DNA from: Gammaproteobacteria bacterium
GTDB lineage: Bacteria; Pseudomonadota; Gammaproteobacteria; Xanthomonadales; Wenzhouxiangellaceae
Length of the DNA stretch: 64,000 bases
Direction: 5' to 3'
Assembly: GCA_003565625.1 (NCBI GenBank)
Contig: PXBD01000044.1
Location: 1-64,000 of the forward strand
Made by a program: the position numbers and the translations under genes. Numbering within the stretch: position 1 is the stretch's first letter; each line of letters starts with the position of its first letter. Below, piece after piece: positions 17,853 through 26,392 of the stretch. The notes under the pieces are model-generated. The model saw only the letters and a list, made by a program, of their open reading frames with translations, was not told the origin of the DNA and made no database searches.

Positions 17853-20216
17853 TCACTCGACCCCCTTCAAGGCGGCCACCATGTCCAACTCGCGCAGCCG
17901 CCGGGCAATCAAGATGACCGACAGCGCCGAGGCCACCAGCACGCCGGCAGCAGCGAAGGCGTAGGTCTGGTGGGTAATGTGGAAGGGGACGCGCAGCATG
18001 TCCATGCTGAAGGCCAGGCTGAGCAGCCAGGAAAACAGCGTCCCGAACAACCAGCCCAGCGGAATCGCGAGCAAGGTCAGCAGCAGGATCTCGCCGACCA
18101 ACACCCAGCTGACCTGGGCGCGGGGAAAGCCCAGCACGCGCAGGGTGGCCAGTTCACGCTCGCGCTCGGCAAAGGCGATGCGGGCGTTGTTGTAGACCAG
18201 GGCGAAAGTGATCGAGCCGGCCAGCAGCAGCAGGATCGCCATCAGGGTCAGCACGGTATCTTCCATGTAGCCCCTGAGGCCATCCTCGGCCTCGGCAATC
18301 AGCCCGATCGAGGCGATCCTTGGTGCTTCCCACAGCCGATCGTAGAGAGCGGTGCGGGCTTCCGGGTCGGTCATCAGCCACACCCCGCTCACGGCCGGGC
18401 CCTCGCGCATCAGTGTATTGAGCGGCTCGATGCGCATGTAGGCGCTCAGGCCCAGCGGCTCGTCGACCACGCCGGCCAGCACCAACTCGACCTGCCTGCG
18501 CGCGCCCTCAAGCGTCTCGACCACGACCGGATCGCCGGGACGCAAGCCCAGCTGCTCGGCGAGGAAACGGGTCATGAACAGACCCTCGTCCGGCATATAG
18601 ATGGGGTTGGCGTCTCGGTCGATCAGGCCGCGCAACTCGGCGCGCTCGGGCAGACCGAGGATGGCGTTGCGCTCGCTCAAATGGCCATTGACCAGGCGCA
18701 CCGGCACCTGGCGATAGCCTTCGGCGTGCAACACCCCTGACATGGCTTTCAGTTCGGCCAGCACGCTCTGCGAGGTTGGCTCGATGAAACTCAGGTGGGT
18801 GTCCATGCGGAGCACCTTGCGGTACTGCTGGTCGATCATGTGCTGGATCGCATTGAACTGGTAGCTGCCCAGCACCAGCAGCGAGGTCGACAGGGCGATG
18901 CCGCACACGGTCATGGCACTCTTGAAGCGGTGGCGGTCGAGGTTGCGCAGGATGATGCGGGTAGTCTGGGCCAGGCGTTGGCCAACGCGGGACCGCTCGA
19001 ACCAGCCGGGGCGAAAATCCTCCGGGGACGGCGGCCGCATGGCCTCGGCCGGCGGCAGGCGCACCGCGCGCGCCACGGCCCGAAAGGTACCGAAGCCGGC
19101 GCTCAGACCGGAAACAACGATCGCCAAAACGACGACCCGCGCCTGCAGTCGGGTCACGGTTTCGGGAAAACGGAAATACTCGGCATACAGCGCGGCCATG
19201 GCCTCCCCGGCCCACAGACCGAGCACGATGCCCAGGGTCACGCCGATGGCGACGATCAGGGCGGTCAGCAGCGCGTAGTGTCCGGCCAGCTCGCCGTCGC
19301 GGTAGCCGAAGGCCTTCAGCACGGCGATCTGCTGGCGCTGGGTCTGGATGATCCGGCCCATCAGCACGCTGAGCAAAAACCCGGAAACACCGAGAAAGAC
19401 CGTCGGGAGCACCACGGCCATGACCTTGAGCTGGGTAATCTCCTCGCTCAGCATGCGGTGCGACATGAGCTCATCGCGCCCGTGGGCGCCAATCCCGCCG
19501 TAGGGCGCGAGGATCTGATCGAGGCGCTCGATGACGCCGTCGACCCCCACCCCGGACTGCAGACTCACCGTCAGATTGTTGAAGGCCCCGCCCATGCCGA
19601 AGGCGTTGGCTAGCGCGCGCCGGTTCATCCACAGTACGGCGTAGCGCTCGTAGTCGGGCAAGAGATCATTCGGACCGACCTGGTAGACGAACTCCGGCGA
19701 CAGCGCGGTGCCGCTGATGCGCAGCCGCTCGAAGCGGCCGCGGATGATGACTTTGAGCTCGTCGCCGGGCTGAAGACCATGCGCCTCGGCGAAGGGCTCG
19801 CTGACCACGACCTGGTCGCCGCGGCCGGAGTCCGGCAGGCTACCGGCGCGCAAGGCCAGGCGGTTGAGACCGGGCTGGCGCCCGTCGGGGATGGACAGGA
19901 TCTGGCCACGGATCGGATCCGGATAACCGGGCACTTCCAGCCTCACCGGCGCGACCACCCGGGTCTCGATCTGATTGATGCCGGGAATGGCCTGGAGCCG
20001 CTCGGCCAGCACGTCCGGCGCGCGCGTCACCGAGGTCCAGACGTCGGCCAGCTGGTGACTGGAATAGAAGCGCTCCATGGACAGACGAATGGCATCCAGC
20101 GAGGTCACCGCGATCATCAGCGTCATGACGCCGGCGGCGATGACCACAGCGATCGCGGCCACCTGTCCCTTGAGCCCGGTCAGGTCGCGCAGCAGCTTGC
20201 GATGGAGCGCCTGCAT
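17853..20216 (-). CDS. FtsX-like ABC transporter permease
   Basis: A 787-residue permease with a duplicated FtsX-like layout: a membrane helix near residue 20-40, a large extracytoplasmic domain, three helices around 265-385 (including VFLGVSGFLLSVLMGRIIQTQ), then a second helix plus extracytoplasmic domain and three C-terminal helices. This is the type IV/VII ABC permease topology seen with MacB-like and LolCDE-like systems. ATG 20216 (MQALHRKLL) is chosen; an upstream in-frame start overlaps the ATPase gene. It lies ten bases after that ATPase gene. With the HlyD-like adaptor downstream it suggests export or lipid/lipoprotein handling at the envelope; the substrate cannot be told from the sequence. 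Confidence 0.88.
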   Translation of the reverse strand: MQALHRKLLRDLTGLKGQVAAIAVVIAAGVMTLMIAVTSLDAIRLSMERFYSSHQLADVWTSVTRAPDVLAERLQAIPGINQIETRVVAPVRLEVPGYPDPIRGQILSIPDGRQPGLNRLALRAGSLPDSGRGDQVVVSEPFAEAHGLQPGDELKVIIRGRFERLRISGTALSPEFVYQVGPNDLLPDYERYAVLWMNRRALANAFGMGGAFNNLTVSLQSGVGVDGVIERLDQILAPYGGIGAHGRDELMSHRMLSEEITQLKVMAVVLPTVFLGVSGFLLSVLMGRIIQTQRQQIAVLKAFGYRDGELAGHYALLTALIVAIGVTLGIVLGLWAGEAMAALYAEYFRFPETVTRLQARVVVLAIVVSGLSAGFGTFRAVARAVRLPPAEAMRPPSPEDFRPGWFERSRVGQRLAQTTRIILRNLDRHRFKSAMTVCGIALSTSLLVLGSYQFNAIQHMIDQQYRKVLRMDTHLSFIEPTSQSVLAELKAMSGVLHAEGYRQVPVRLVNGHLSERNAILGLPERAELRGLIDRDANPIYMPDEGLFMTRFLAEQLGLRPGDPVVVETLEGARRQVELVLAGVVDEPLGLSAYMRIEPLNTLMREGPAVSGVWLMTDPEARTALYDRLWEAPRIASIGLIAEAEDGLRGYMEDTVLTLMAILLLLAGSITFALVYNNARIAFAERERELATLRVLGFPRAQVSWVLVGEILLLTLLAIPLGWLFGTLFSWLLSLAFSMDMLRVPFHITHQTYAFAAAGVLVASALSVILIARRLRELDMVAALKGVE

Positions 20217-20226
20217 GTCCAAGGCG

Positions 20227-20934
20227 CTACCAGGCCAGCTCGGCCGGCGCGACTCTCCGGTCGTTGACATGAATGTCGGAGACCTTGCCGTCGCTCAAAC
20301 GAATCACCCGGTCGGCCATCTGGCCGATGACCTCGTTGTGGGTGATGATGGCGGTGGTGGTGTTGAGCTCGCGGTTGATGTGCTCGATGACCTCGAGCAC
20401 GCGGATGCCGGTTTTCGAGTCCAGCGCGCCGGTCGGCTCGTCGCACATCAACACCATCGGCCGTTTGGCGATGGCGCGGGCAATGGCCACGCGCTGCTGC
20501 TCACCGCCGGACAGCTGCGACGGGAAGTGATCGAGGCGGTCGTCCAGGCCGACCAACTCCAGCGCCTCTTCCGGGCGCATGGGATCAGTGGCAATGTCGG
20601 TGGCGATGGCCACGTTCTCGCGCGCGGTCAGCGAGGGAATCAGGTTATAGAACTGGAACACGAAGCCGACATGCTCGCGCCGGAAGCGGGTCAGCTCGGC
20701 CTCGCCGGCGCGGGACAGTTCCTGGTCGCGGTAGCGCAGCTTGCCATCGGTGGCCACGTCCAGGCCGCCCATGATGTTGAGCAGGGTCGACTTGCCCGAA
20801 CCGGAAGCGCCCAGCATGACCACCAGTTCGCCCTCGTAGAGCTCGAGGTCCACGCCGCGCAGGGCGTGGATGGCGACCTCGCCCATGTGGTAGACCTTGG
20901 TCAACGCCTCGGCCTGGAAAACGGACTGCTTCAT
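20227..20934 (-). CDS. ABC transporter ATPase (LolD/MacB type)
   Basis: A 235-residue ATP-binding subunit. Walker [10 protein letters not shown] (near residue 42), Q-loop in [13 protein letters not shown], signature [14 protein letters not shown], Walker [13 protein letters not shown] and the switch histidine in AIITHN are all intact. The [22 protein letters not shown] and PTGALDS wording is typical of the LolD/MacB/FtsE group that pairs with FtsX-like permeases. ATG 20934 gives [15 protein letters not shown]. First gene of the minus-strand exporter set; divergent from pyrE. Confidence 0.93.
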   Translation of the reverse strand: MKQSVFQAEALTKVYHMGEVAIHALRGVDLELYEGELVVMLGASGSGKSTLLNIMGGLDVATDGKLRYRDQELSRAGEAELTRFRREHVGFVFQFYNLIPSLTARENVAIATDIATDPMRPEEALELVGLDDRLDHFPSQLSGGEQQRVAIARAIAKRPMVLMCDEPTGALDSKTGIRVLEVIEHINRELNTTTAIITHNEVIGQMADRVIRLSDGKVSDIHVNDRRVAPAELAW

Positions 20935-21073
20935 TACGGCATTCCACTCCTCAGTCTTGCCTCGAGCCGCACCGACCCGGCCCGTTGCCTTCACTGTAGC
21001 CCGGGGGCAATGGTCTGGCAACGAGGGAACAAACCGATGGCAACTACCCCCGCACACTCGCTAGAATGCTTGC

Positions 21074-21724
21074 ATGATGCCGGACTGGACAACCCGCTTT
21101 CTGGAACTAGCCGTGCGCTACCAGGCGCTGCGCTTCGGGCAGTTCACTCTGAAGTCAGGGCGGCTGAGCCCGTATTTCTTCAATGCCGGCGCATTCTGCG
21201 ACGGCTGCAGCCTCGACCAGCTCGCGCGCTGCTATGCCGAAGCCATCGCCGCCTCGGGCCTGCGCTTCGACCTGGTCTTCGGGCCGGCCTACAAGGGCAT
21301 CGCCCTGGCTGCCCTGGTCGCAGCCGCGCTGCAACGAGACCACGGCATCAACGTCGGTTTCGCCTACAACCGCAAGGAAGCCAAGGACCATGGCGAAGGC
21401 GGCGTGCTGGTCGGGGCCCCGCTGCAGGGCCGGGCCCTGATCATTGATGACGTGATCTCGGCCGGCACCGCGATTGGTGAGTCGCTGGACTTGATCCGGT
21501 CTGCCGGCGCTGACCCGGTCGGCGTTGTCATCGCGCTTGACCGCCAGGAGCGTGGTGCCGATCAGCGCTCGGCCGCGCAGTCCCTGCGCGCAGGCGGGCT
21601 TGAGGTGGTCAGCATCGCTCGCCTCGACGACCTGGTCGCCTGGCTGGAACAGTGCGGACAGGATCCGGATGCACTTGGCAGGATGCGTGACTATCGAACC
21701 CGCTACGGAGTCGAACCGGCATGA
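21074..21724 (+). CDS. pyrE: orotate phosphoribosyltransferase
   Basis: Joins orotate to PRPP to make orotidine monophosphate, the fifth step of pyrimidine synthesis. The 216-residue product has the PRPP-binding motif ALIIDDVISAGTA (near residues 121-133), the FGPAYKGI loop and the flexible loop RKEAKDHGEGG. There is no clear ribosome-binding site; instead a -10-like TAGAAT (21062-21067) sits so that transcription would begin at or next to ATG 21074, which suggests a leaderless message. It overlaps the next gene by 4 bases. The partner pyrF lies at 28654. Confidence 0.95.
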   Translation: MMPDWTTRFLELAVRYQALRFGQFTLKSGRLSPYFFNAGAFCDGCSLDQLARCYAEAIAASGLRFDLVFGPAYKGIALAALVAAALQRDHGINVGFAYNRKEAKDHGEGGVLVGAPLQGRALIIDDVISAGTAIGESLDLIRSAGADPVGVVIALDRQERGADQRSAAQSLRAGGLEVVSIARLDDLVAWLEQCGQDPDALGRMRDYRTRYGVEPA

Positions 21725-22332
21725 TCAAGCGCTCGGGCCTGCTGCTGGCGGGGCTGCTGGCGTGCTCCATGGTCTACGCCCAGACCGTCTATCGCTGGAC
21801 CGATGCCAACGGACTGATCCACTATGGTCACGCGGTCCCGCCGGAACACCGCGCGCGCGGCTATGACCGGCTGGGCCCGGACGGCACCGTGGTCGAGCGC
21901 ATCGAACCTGAGATCGCGCCAGAGGAGCGGGCCCGGCGGATCGCCCAGCGTGCGTTACAGGCCGAACTGGAGGCCGAGCAGCAGGATCAGGCCGCGCGTG
22001 ACCGCCTGCTGCTGGCCGCCTACCGCAACGAACAGGATCTGCAGAACAGCCTCAACTGGCGCCTCGAGAACTTCGACAACCAGCGTGCCGCGCTGGAAAC
22101 CTCGCTGGAGCACGCGCGCGGACGCTTTGAATCGCTGGTGTCTCAAGCAGCGTCGATGAAACGCCGCGATCAGCCGGTTTCGGACTCCCTCGAGGAATCG
22201 ATCAACGCGAGCCGGGCCGAGATTCGCCGGCTGCAAAAGGCCATCGATGACCTCGAGGAACGTCGCAATGAAACCAGCGCCAGCTTCCATGACGACCTGG
22301 AGCGTTTGCGGGCGCTCATCGGCCGGCAGTAA
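21721..22332 (+). CDS. DUF4124 secreted protein with coiled coil
   Basis: A 203-residue protein with a signal peptide (MIKRSGLLLAGLLACSMVYA, cut after Ala20) followed directly by the DUF4124 motif QTVYRWTDANGLIHYG. The rest is long charged helix (about 65-200), probably a coiled coil. DUF4124 proteins are common periplasmic proteins of unknown role in gammaproteobacteria. Its ATG overlaps the pyrE stop (ATGA), and the next gene begins on the base after its own stop, so pyrE and these two genes are translated as a unit. Confidence 0.85.
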   Translation: MIKRSGLLLAGLLACSMVYAQTVYRWTDANGLIHYGHAVPPEHRARGYDRLGPDGTVVERIEPEIAPEERARRIAQRALQAELEAEQQDQAARDRLLLAAYRNEQDLQNSLNWRLENFDNQRAALETSLEHARGRFESLVSQAASMKRRDQPVSDSLEESINASRAEIRRLQKAIDDLEERRNETSASFHDDLERLRALIGRQ

Positions 22333-23079
22333 ATGTATACCCGCTGTCCATCCTGCGAGGCCTGTTATGAACTGCAGACCTGGGAAATGGCCGAGGCCGC
22401 CGGGGTGGTTCGATGCAGCAACTGTGGCAAGACCTTCAACTCGCTCGCCAGCCTGTTTGCCGAGCGGCCGGATGAAACCACCACGCCACTGCGCGGCCGC
22501 GGCATGCCGCCACTGCTGGGTCACAGGGTGTACGAGCAGCACGAGATTCCCGGACTGGATGCTGCCGATGACAGCGGCAGCGATGATCTCGATGTCCAGG
22601 TGCAAAACGACGCTGTCCCGGCAGCAATCGACCTGGACAATGATCCTGGGCAGGGTTCCAGCCGGCCGTGGTCGGTGGCAGCCGGACTGCTGCTGGCCGC
22701 GCTGCTCGCCCAGTTCATCTGGCTGTATGAGGCACCGGCGCGCTGGCTGCAAAGTGCTGATCCGGGAATCGCGAGTGCAGCTGCCGTAACCCTGGTTGCG
22801 CGCGACCTGCACGCGCATCCTTCGCTGGCCGATGCGGTAGTGATCAGCGCCACGCTGCGCAATGAGAGCGCGGCTGCCATCGAATGGCCGGTGCTTGAAC
22901 TGCGTCTGTTCGACAGCAGCAATCAAATGATCGGGGTGCGCCGTTTTCAACCAGGGGACTATCTGGCCGCCACCCAGCAGCTTGGCAATCGGCTCGCGCC
23001 GGGCCGCGATCTGCCGATTATTCTGGAAGTCCTGATCACCGGCTCGCAGCCGGCCGGTTTCGAATTTCGGTTTTTCTAG
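22333..23079 (+). CDS. zinc-ribbon DUF3426 membrane protein
   Basis: A 248-residue protein with an N-terminal zinc ribbon of the MJ0042 type: MYTRCPSCEACYEL followed by VRCSNCGKTF, giving CxxC-CxxC. An acidic linker, one transmembrane helix (about 115-135) and a C-terminal DUF3426 domain follow (ISATLRNESAAAIEWPVLEL). In many gammaproteobacteria this family is encoded just before dusB-fis or fis-purH, as here, but its function is not known. It starts immediately after the preceding stop codon. Confidence 0.88.
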   Translation: MYTRCPSCEACYELQTWEMAEAAGVVRCSNCGKTFNSLASLFAERPDETTTPLRGRGMPPLLGHRVYEQHEIPGLDAADDSGSDDLDVQVQNDAVPAAIDLDNDPGQGSSRPWSVAAGLLLAALLAQFIWLYEAPARWLQSADPGIASAAAVTLVARDLHAHPSLADAVVISATLRNESAAAIEWPVLELRLFDSSNQMIGVRRFQPGDYLAATQQLGNRLAPGRDLPIILEVLITGSQPAGFEFRFF

Positions 23080-23191
23080 CTCGCCGGGTTCGCAGTTTGC
23101 GTTTGCGCCCGCTGACCCGGCCGGGCATTGTGCTATCGTTAGCGGTCTTTGACTGCGCCGGCGAAGCGCGGAACGACAGGACGAGGGAAGC

Positions 23192-23452
23192 ATGGGAAAA
23201 CTCAACGGCAGCGGTCCCTGCCTGCACGAGGTGGTGCGCTCTGTGGTCGATCAGTATCTGGACGATATGGGCCAGACACCGCCCGACAATCTCTACGATG
23301 TACTGATTGCGGAGGTTGAGCGGCCATTGATCGAGGCGGTGCTGGTGCGCACCGGCGGCAACCAGTCACGCAGCGCTGAAATCCTGGGCATCACCCGGGC
23401 GACCTTGCGCAACCGGCTCAAGCGCTATCAGATCCAGCCGCAGCCGCGATGA
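23192..23452 (+). CDS. fis: Fis-family nucleoid and transcription factor
   Basis: An 86-residue DNA-bending protein. The C-terminal helix-turn-helix (NQSRSAEILGITRATLRNRLKRY, in two helices) is nearly the Fis consensus, and the central part matches Fis dimer helices. It is shorter than E. coli Fis (98 residues) at the N-terminus, as in Pseudomonas. GAGGGAAG precedes ATG 23192. TGTGCTATCGT upstream (around 23130) may be an extended -10. Its stop overlaps the purH start (ATGA), the arrangement known in Pseudomonas; dusB, which often precedes fis, is absent. Confidence 0.92.
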   Translation: MGKLNGSGPCLHEVVRSVVDQYLDDMGQTPPDNLYDVLIAEVERPLIEAVLVRTGGNQSRSAEILGITRATLRNRLKRYQIQPQPR

Positions 23453-24996
23453 GCCCGCACCGGCCAACGGCCCTGCTGAGCGTGTCCGACAAGACCGGGA
23501 TCGTGGATCTGGCCCGCGCCCTGGTATCCGCCGGCTGGCGCATTCTCTCAACCGGCGGAACCGCGCGTGAGCTGCAGAAAAACGCGCTCGAAGTGACCGA
23601 GGTTTCCAGCCATACCGGCTTTCCGGAGGTCATGGCCGGCCGCGTCAAAACGCTGCACCCGGTCATCCACGGCGGTCTGCTGGGCCGGCGCGGCATCGAT
23701 GACTCGATCATGGTCCAACATGGCATGGACGCCATCGATCTGCTTGCCGTCAACCTCTACCCATTCGCCGCCACCACCGCCCAGGTCGGCTGTACCGATG
23801 CCGAGGCCATCGAGCAGATTGATGTCGGAGGCCCGGCCATGCTGCGAGCCGCAGCCAAGAACCATGCGGATGTCTGTGTGCTGTGCGACCCGGCCGACTA
23901 CCCGACGCTCATCGAACGGTTGCCGGACCTGCCTCCTGTCGAACAGCGCCGCCAGCTGGCGGTCAAGGCTTTCGCCCACACCAGTGCCTACGACGGCCAG
24001 ATCAGCCAATGGCTGGCCGCCGGGAGCCGACCCGATGCCCTGCCACCCAGGCTCCACCTGCCGCTGGCGCAGGTCCAGACGCTGCGCTACGGAGAAAATC
24101 CGCATCAACTCGCCGGCCTGTACCGGGATACGACCCGGGACGCAGAGGGCGGGCTGGCCGGCGCGCGGCCTTTGCAGGGCAAGGCCCTGTCTTTCAACAA
24201 TCTGCTCGACGCTGACGCCGCGTGGCGGGCGGTGGGCCTGCTGAACCCGGAGCGCCCGGCCTGCGTGATCGTCAAGCACACCAACCCGTGCGGGGCGGCC
24301 CTGGGTGAATCCCCTGCCCATGCCTATGAGCAGGCCCTGGCCTGCGATCCCGTCTCGGCGTTTGGCGGCATCATCGCCTTCAACCGCGAAATCGACCAGG
24401 CTCTCGCGAAAGCGCTGTGCGAGCGCTTTGTCGAAGTCATTCTGGCGCCCTCGTTCAGCCCGGCCGCACTCGAGCTATTGAGCCGGAAAACCAACCTGCG
24501 CCTGCTCGCGCCGACGCGCTCGACAAGCGACGCACTCGACGTGCGCCCGATCGACGGCGGCTGGCTGGTACAGCAGCCTGACGCCCCGGCCGCCGATGAG
24601 TCTGCCTGGACAGTGGCCAGCCGGCGCCAGCCAGCGCCGGGCGAACTGGCCGACCTGCAATTTGCCTGGGCGGTAGTCCAGTCGGTGCGTTCCAACGCCA
24701 TCGTGTACGCGCGCGCCGAGGCCACCATCGGCATCGGCGCCGGACAAATGAGCCGGGTTGATTCGGCGCGCATCGGCGCCTGGAAGGCCGCCGAGGCCAA
24801 ACTGGAGCTGGCCGGTGGCGTCATGGCATCCGATGCCTTCTTCCCCTTTGCCGACAGCATTGAGACCGCAGCCGAGCGCGGCATCCGCGCGGTGATCCAG
24901 CCCGGGGGCTCGATGCGCGACGAGGAAGTCATCGCGGCCTGCAACCAGCACGACATGGCCATGATCCTGACCGGCCGACGCCACTTCCGTCATTAG
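23449..24996 (+). CDS. purH: bifunctional AICAR transformylase / IMP cyclohydrolase
   Basis: Performs the last two steps of IMP synthesis. The 515-residue product has the N-terminal MGS-like cyclohydrolase domain (ALLSVSDKTGIVDLA, then RVKTLHPVIHGG) and the C-terminal AICAR formyltransferase domain with the catalytic KHTNPCG (about 273-279), GGIIAFNREID and a C-terminus ending LTGRRHFRH. Length is close to the usual 520-530 residues. It overlaps fis by 4 bases, and purD follows after 60 bases. Confidence 0.96.
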   Translation: MSPHRPTALLSVSDKTGIVDLARALVSAGWRILSTGGTARELQKNALEVTEVSSHTGFPEVMAGRVKTLHPVIHGGLLGRRGIDDSIMVQHGMDAIDLLAVNLYPFAATTAQVGCTDAEAIEQIDVGGPAMLRAAAKNHADVCVLCDPADYPTLIERLPDLPPVEQRRQLAVKAFAHTSAYDGQISQWLAAGSRPDALPPRLHLPLAQVQTLRYGENPHQLAGLYRDTTRDAEGGLAGARPLQGKALSFNNLLDADAAWRAVGLLNPERPACVIVKHTNPCGAALGESPAHAYEQALACDPVSAFGGIIAFNREIDQALAKALCERFVEVILAPSFSPAALELLSRKTNLRLLAPTRSTSDALDVRPIDGGWLVQQPDAPAADESAWTVASRRQPAPGELADLQFAWAVVQSVRSNAIVYARAEATIGIGAGQMSRVDSARIGAWKAAEAKLELAGGVMASDAFFPFADSIETAAERGIRAVIQPGGSMRDEEVIAACNQHDMAMILTGRRHFRH

Positions 24997-25056
24997 ATCG
25001 GGCAGCGGCACCGGCGGTACAATCCAGCCTGAGCCCATCGACCTGCGGTTTTTCCC

Positions 25057-26352
25057 ATGAAAGTTCTCATCATTGGCAGCGGCGGTCGAGAGCATGCCCT
25101 GGCCTGGAAGGCGGCATGCTCGGACAAGGTATCCGAAGTACTGGTAGCGCCCGGCAATGCCGGAACCGCGCTGGAACCCGGAGTGCGCAACGCCACGGTG
25201 GACGTCGACGACCTCGACAGCCTGATTTCCCTGGCCCGCGCTGAACAAATCGAGCTGACCATCGTCGGACCGGAGGCACCGCTGGCTGCCGGCCTGGTTG
25301 ATCGCTTTTCCCGGGCCGGGCTGAAATGCTTCGGCCCGTCGGCCCAGGCATCCCGGCTGGAGTCTTCCAAGGCCTTCGCCAAGGATTTCATGGGCCGCCA
25401 TGGCATCCCGACCGCCGGCCATGCGGTCGTCGACAGCGTAGAGGAAGGCCTGCGCCAGGCGCGCGCGATGGGCTATCCGGTCGTGCTGAAGGCGGACGGA
25501 CTTGCCGCCGGCAAGGGCGTGGTCATTGTCGACGACGAGGCAGCGGCCAAACAGACGCTGGCAGACATGCTGTCGGGTGCCGCATTCGGCGCTGCCGGCA
25601 GCCGGGTCGTGATCGAGGAATTCCTGGTCGGCGAAGAGGTCAGCTTCATCGTCCTGGCCGACGGCGGAAAAGCTTTGCCGCTGGCTTCCAGCCAGGACCA
25701 CAAGCGCCGCGACGAGGGTGACCTGGGGCCCAATACCGGCGGCATGGGGGCCTACTCTCCGGCCCCGGTGGTCACGGCCGAGCTGTACCGGCAACTTCTC
25801 GCTGAAGTCATCGAACCGGCGCTGGCCGGTATGCGCGCTGACGGTTGCCCGTTTACCGGCTTTTTGTACGCAGGGGTGATGCTCACGCCCGGCGGGCCCA
25901 GGGTGCTCGAATTCAACGTGCGCTTTGGCGACCCCGAAACCCAGCCCATTCTGATGCGGCTGCAATCCGACCTGGTCGAAACCTTGCTGGCGGTGCTCGA
26001 CGGACGCATCGACCAAATCACGCTGGAGTGGGATGAGCGCACGGCACTTGGCATCGTGATGGCCGCAGGCGGTTATCCGGAGGACTACGTCAAGGGCAAG
26101 CCGATCTCCGGGCTCGACATCGCCCCGCCCGAGACGGTGAAAGTCTTCCACGCCGGCACCCGCATGGACGGCGAGCAAGTCGTGACCAACGGTGGCCGAG
26201 TACTCTGTGTCACCGCCCTCGGCGACAGCGTCGCCCAGGCCCAGGCCCACGCCCTGGAATGGACCGCCCGCATCGGCTTTGAAGACGGGTTTTATCGCGC
26301 CGATATCGGCCATCGGGCGATCAGTCCCGCCCGCACTGATGGGCATGATTGA
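25057..26352 (+). CDS. purD: phosphoribosylamine-glycine ligase
   Basis: ATP-grasp ligase for the second step of purine synthesis. The 431-residue product has the N-terminal IGSGGREHALAWK, the ATP-grasp blocks GYPVVLKADGLAAGKGV and DHKRRDEGDLGPNTGGMGAY, and EFNVRFGDPETQ with metal ligands. A possible own promoter has -10 TACAAT at 25018-25023 with only a weak -35 (TTAGAT, 19-bp spacer). A short copy of the GATGAACGC repeat begins directly after its stop codon. Confidence 0.96.
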   Translation: MKVLIIGSGGREHALAWKAACSDKVSEVLVAPGNAGTALEPGVRNATVDVDDLDSLISLARAEQIELTIVGPEAPLAAGLVDRFSRAGLKCFGPSAQASRLESSKAFAKDFMGRHGIPTAGHAVVDSVEEGLRQARAMGYPVVLKADGLAAGKGVVIVDDEAAAKQTLADMLSGAAFGAAGSRVVIEEFLVGEEVSFIVLADGGKALPLASSQDHKRRDEGDLGPNTGGMGAYSPAPVVTAELYRQLLAEVIEPALAGMRADGCPFTGFLYAGVMLTPGGPRVLEFNVRFGDPETQPILMRLQSDLVETLLAVLDGRIDQITLEWDERTALGIVMAAGGYPEDYVKGKPISGLDIAPPETVKVFHAGTRMDGEQVVTNGGRVLCVTALGDSVAQAQAHALEWTARIGFEDGFYRADIGHRAISPARTDGHD

Positions 26353-26373
26353 CCCGCGTTCATCTGCGGTTCC
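26353..26373 (-). repeat. single short copy of the GATGAACGC repeat (copy C)
   Basis: CCCGCGTTCATCTGCGGTTCC here is the right half of the inverted ends found at 1801-1956 and 17674-17823. It follows the purD stop codon directly and lies 19 bases before uvrD. No partner end lies nearby in the expected orientation. Confidence 0.7.
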
Positions 26374-26392
26374 AAGAGTCTTTTTTTAACCC

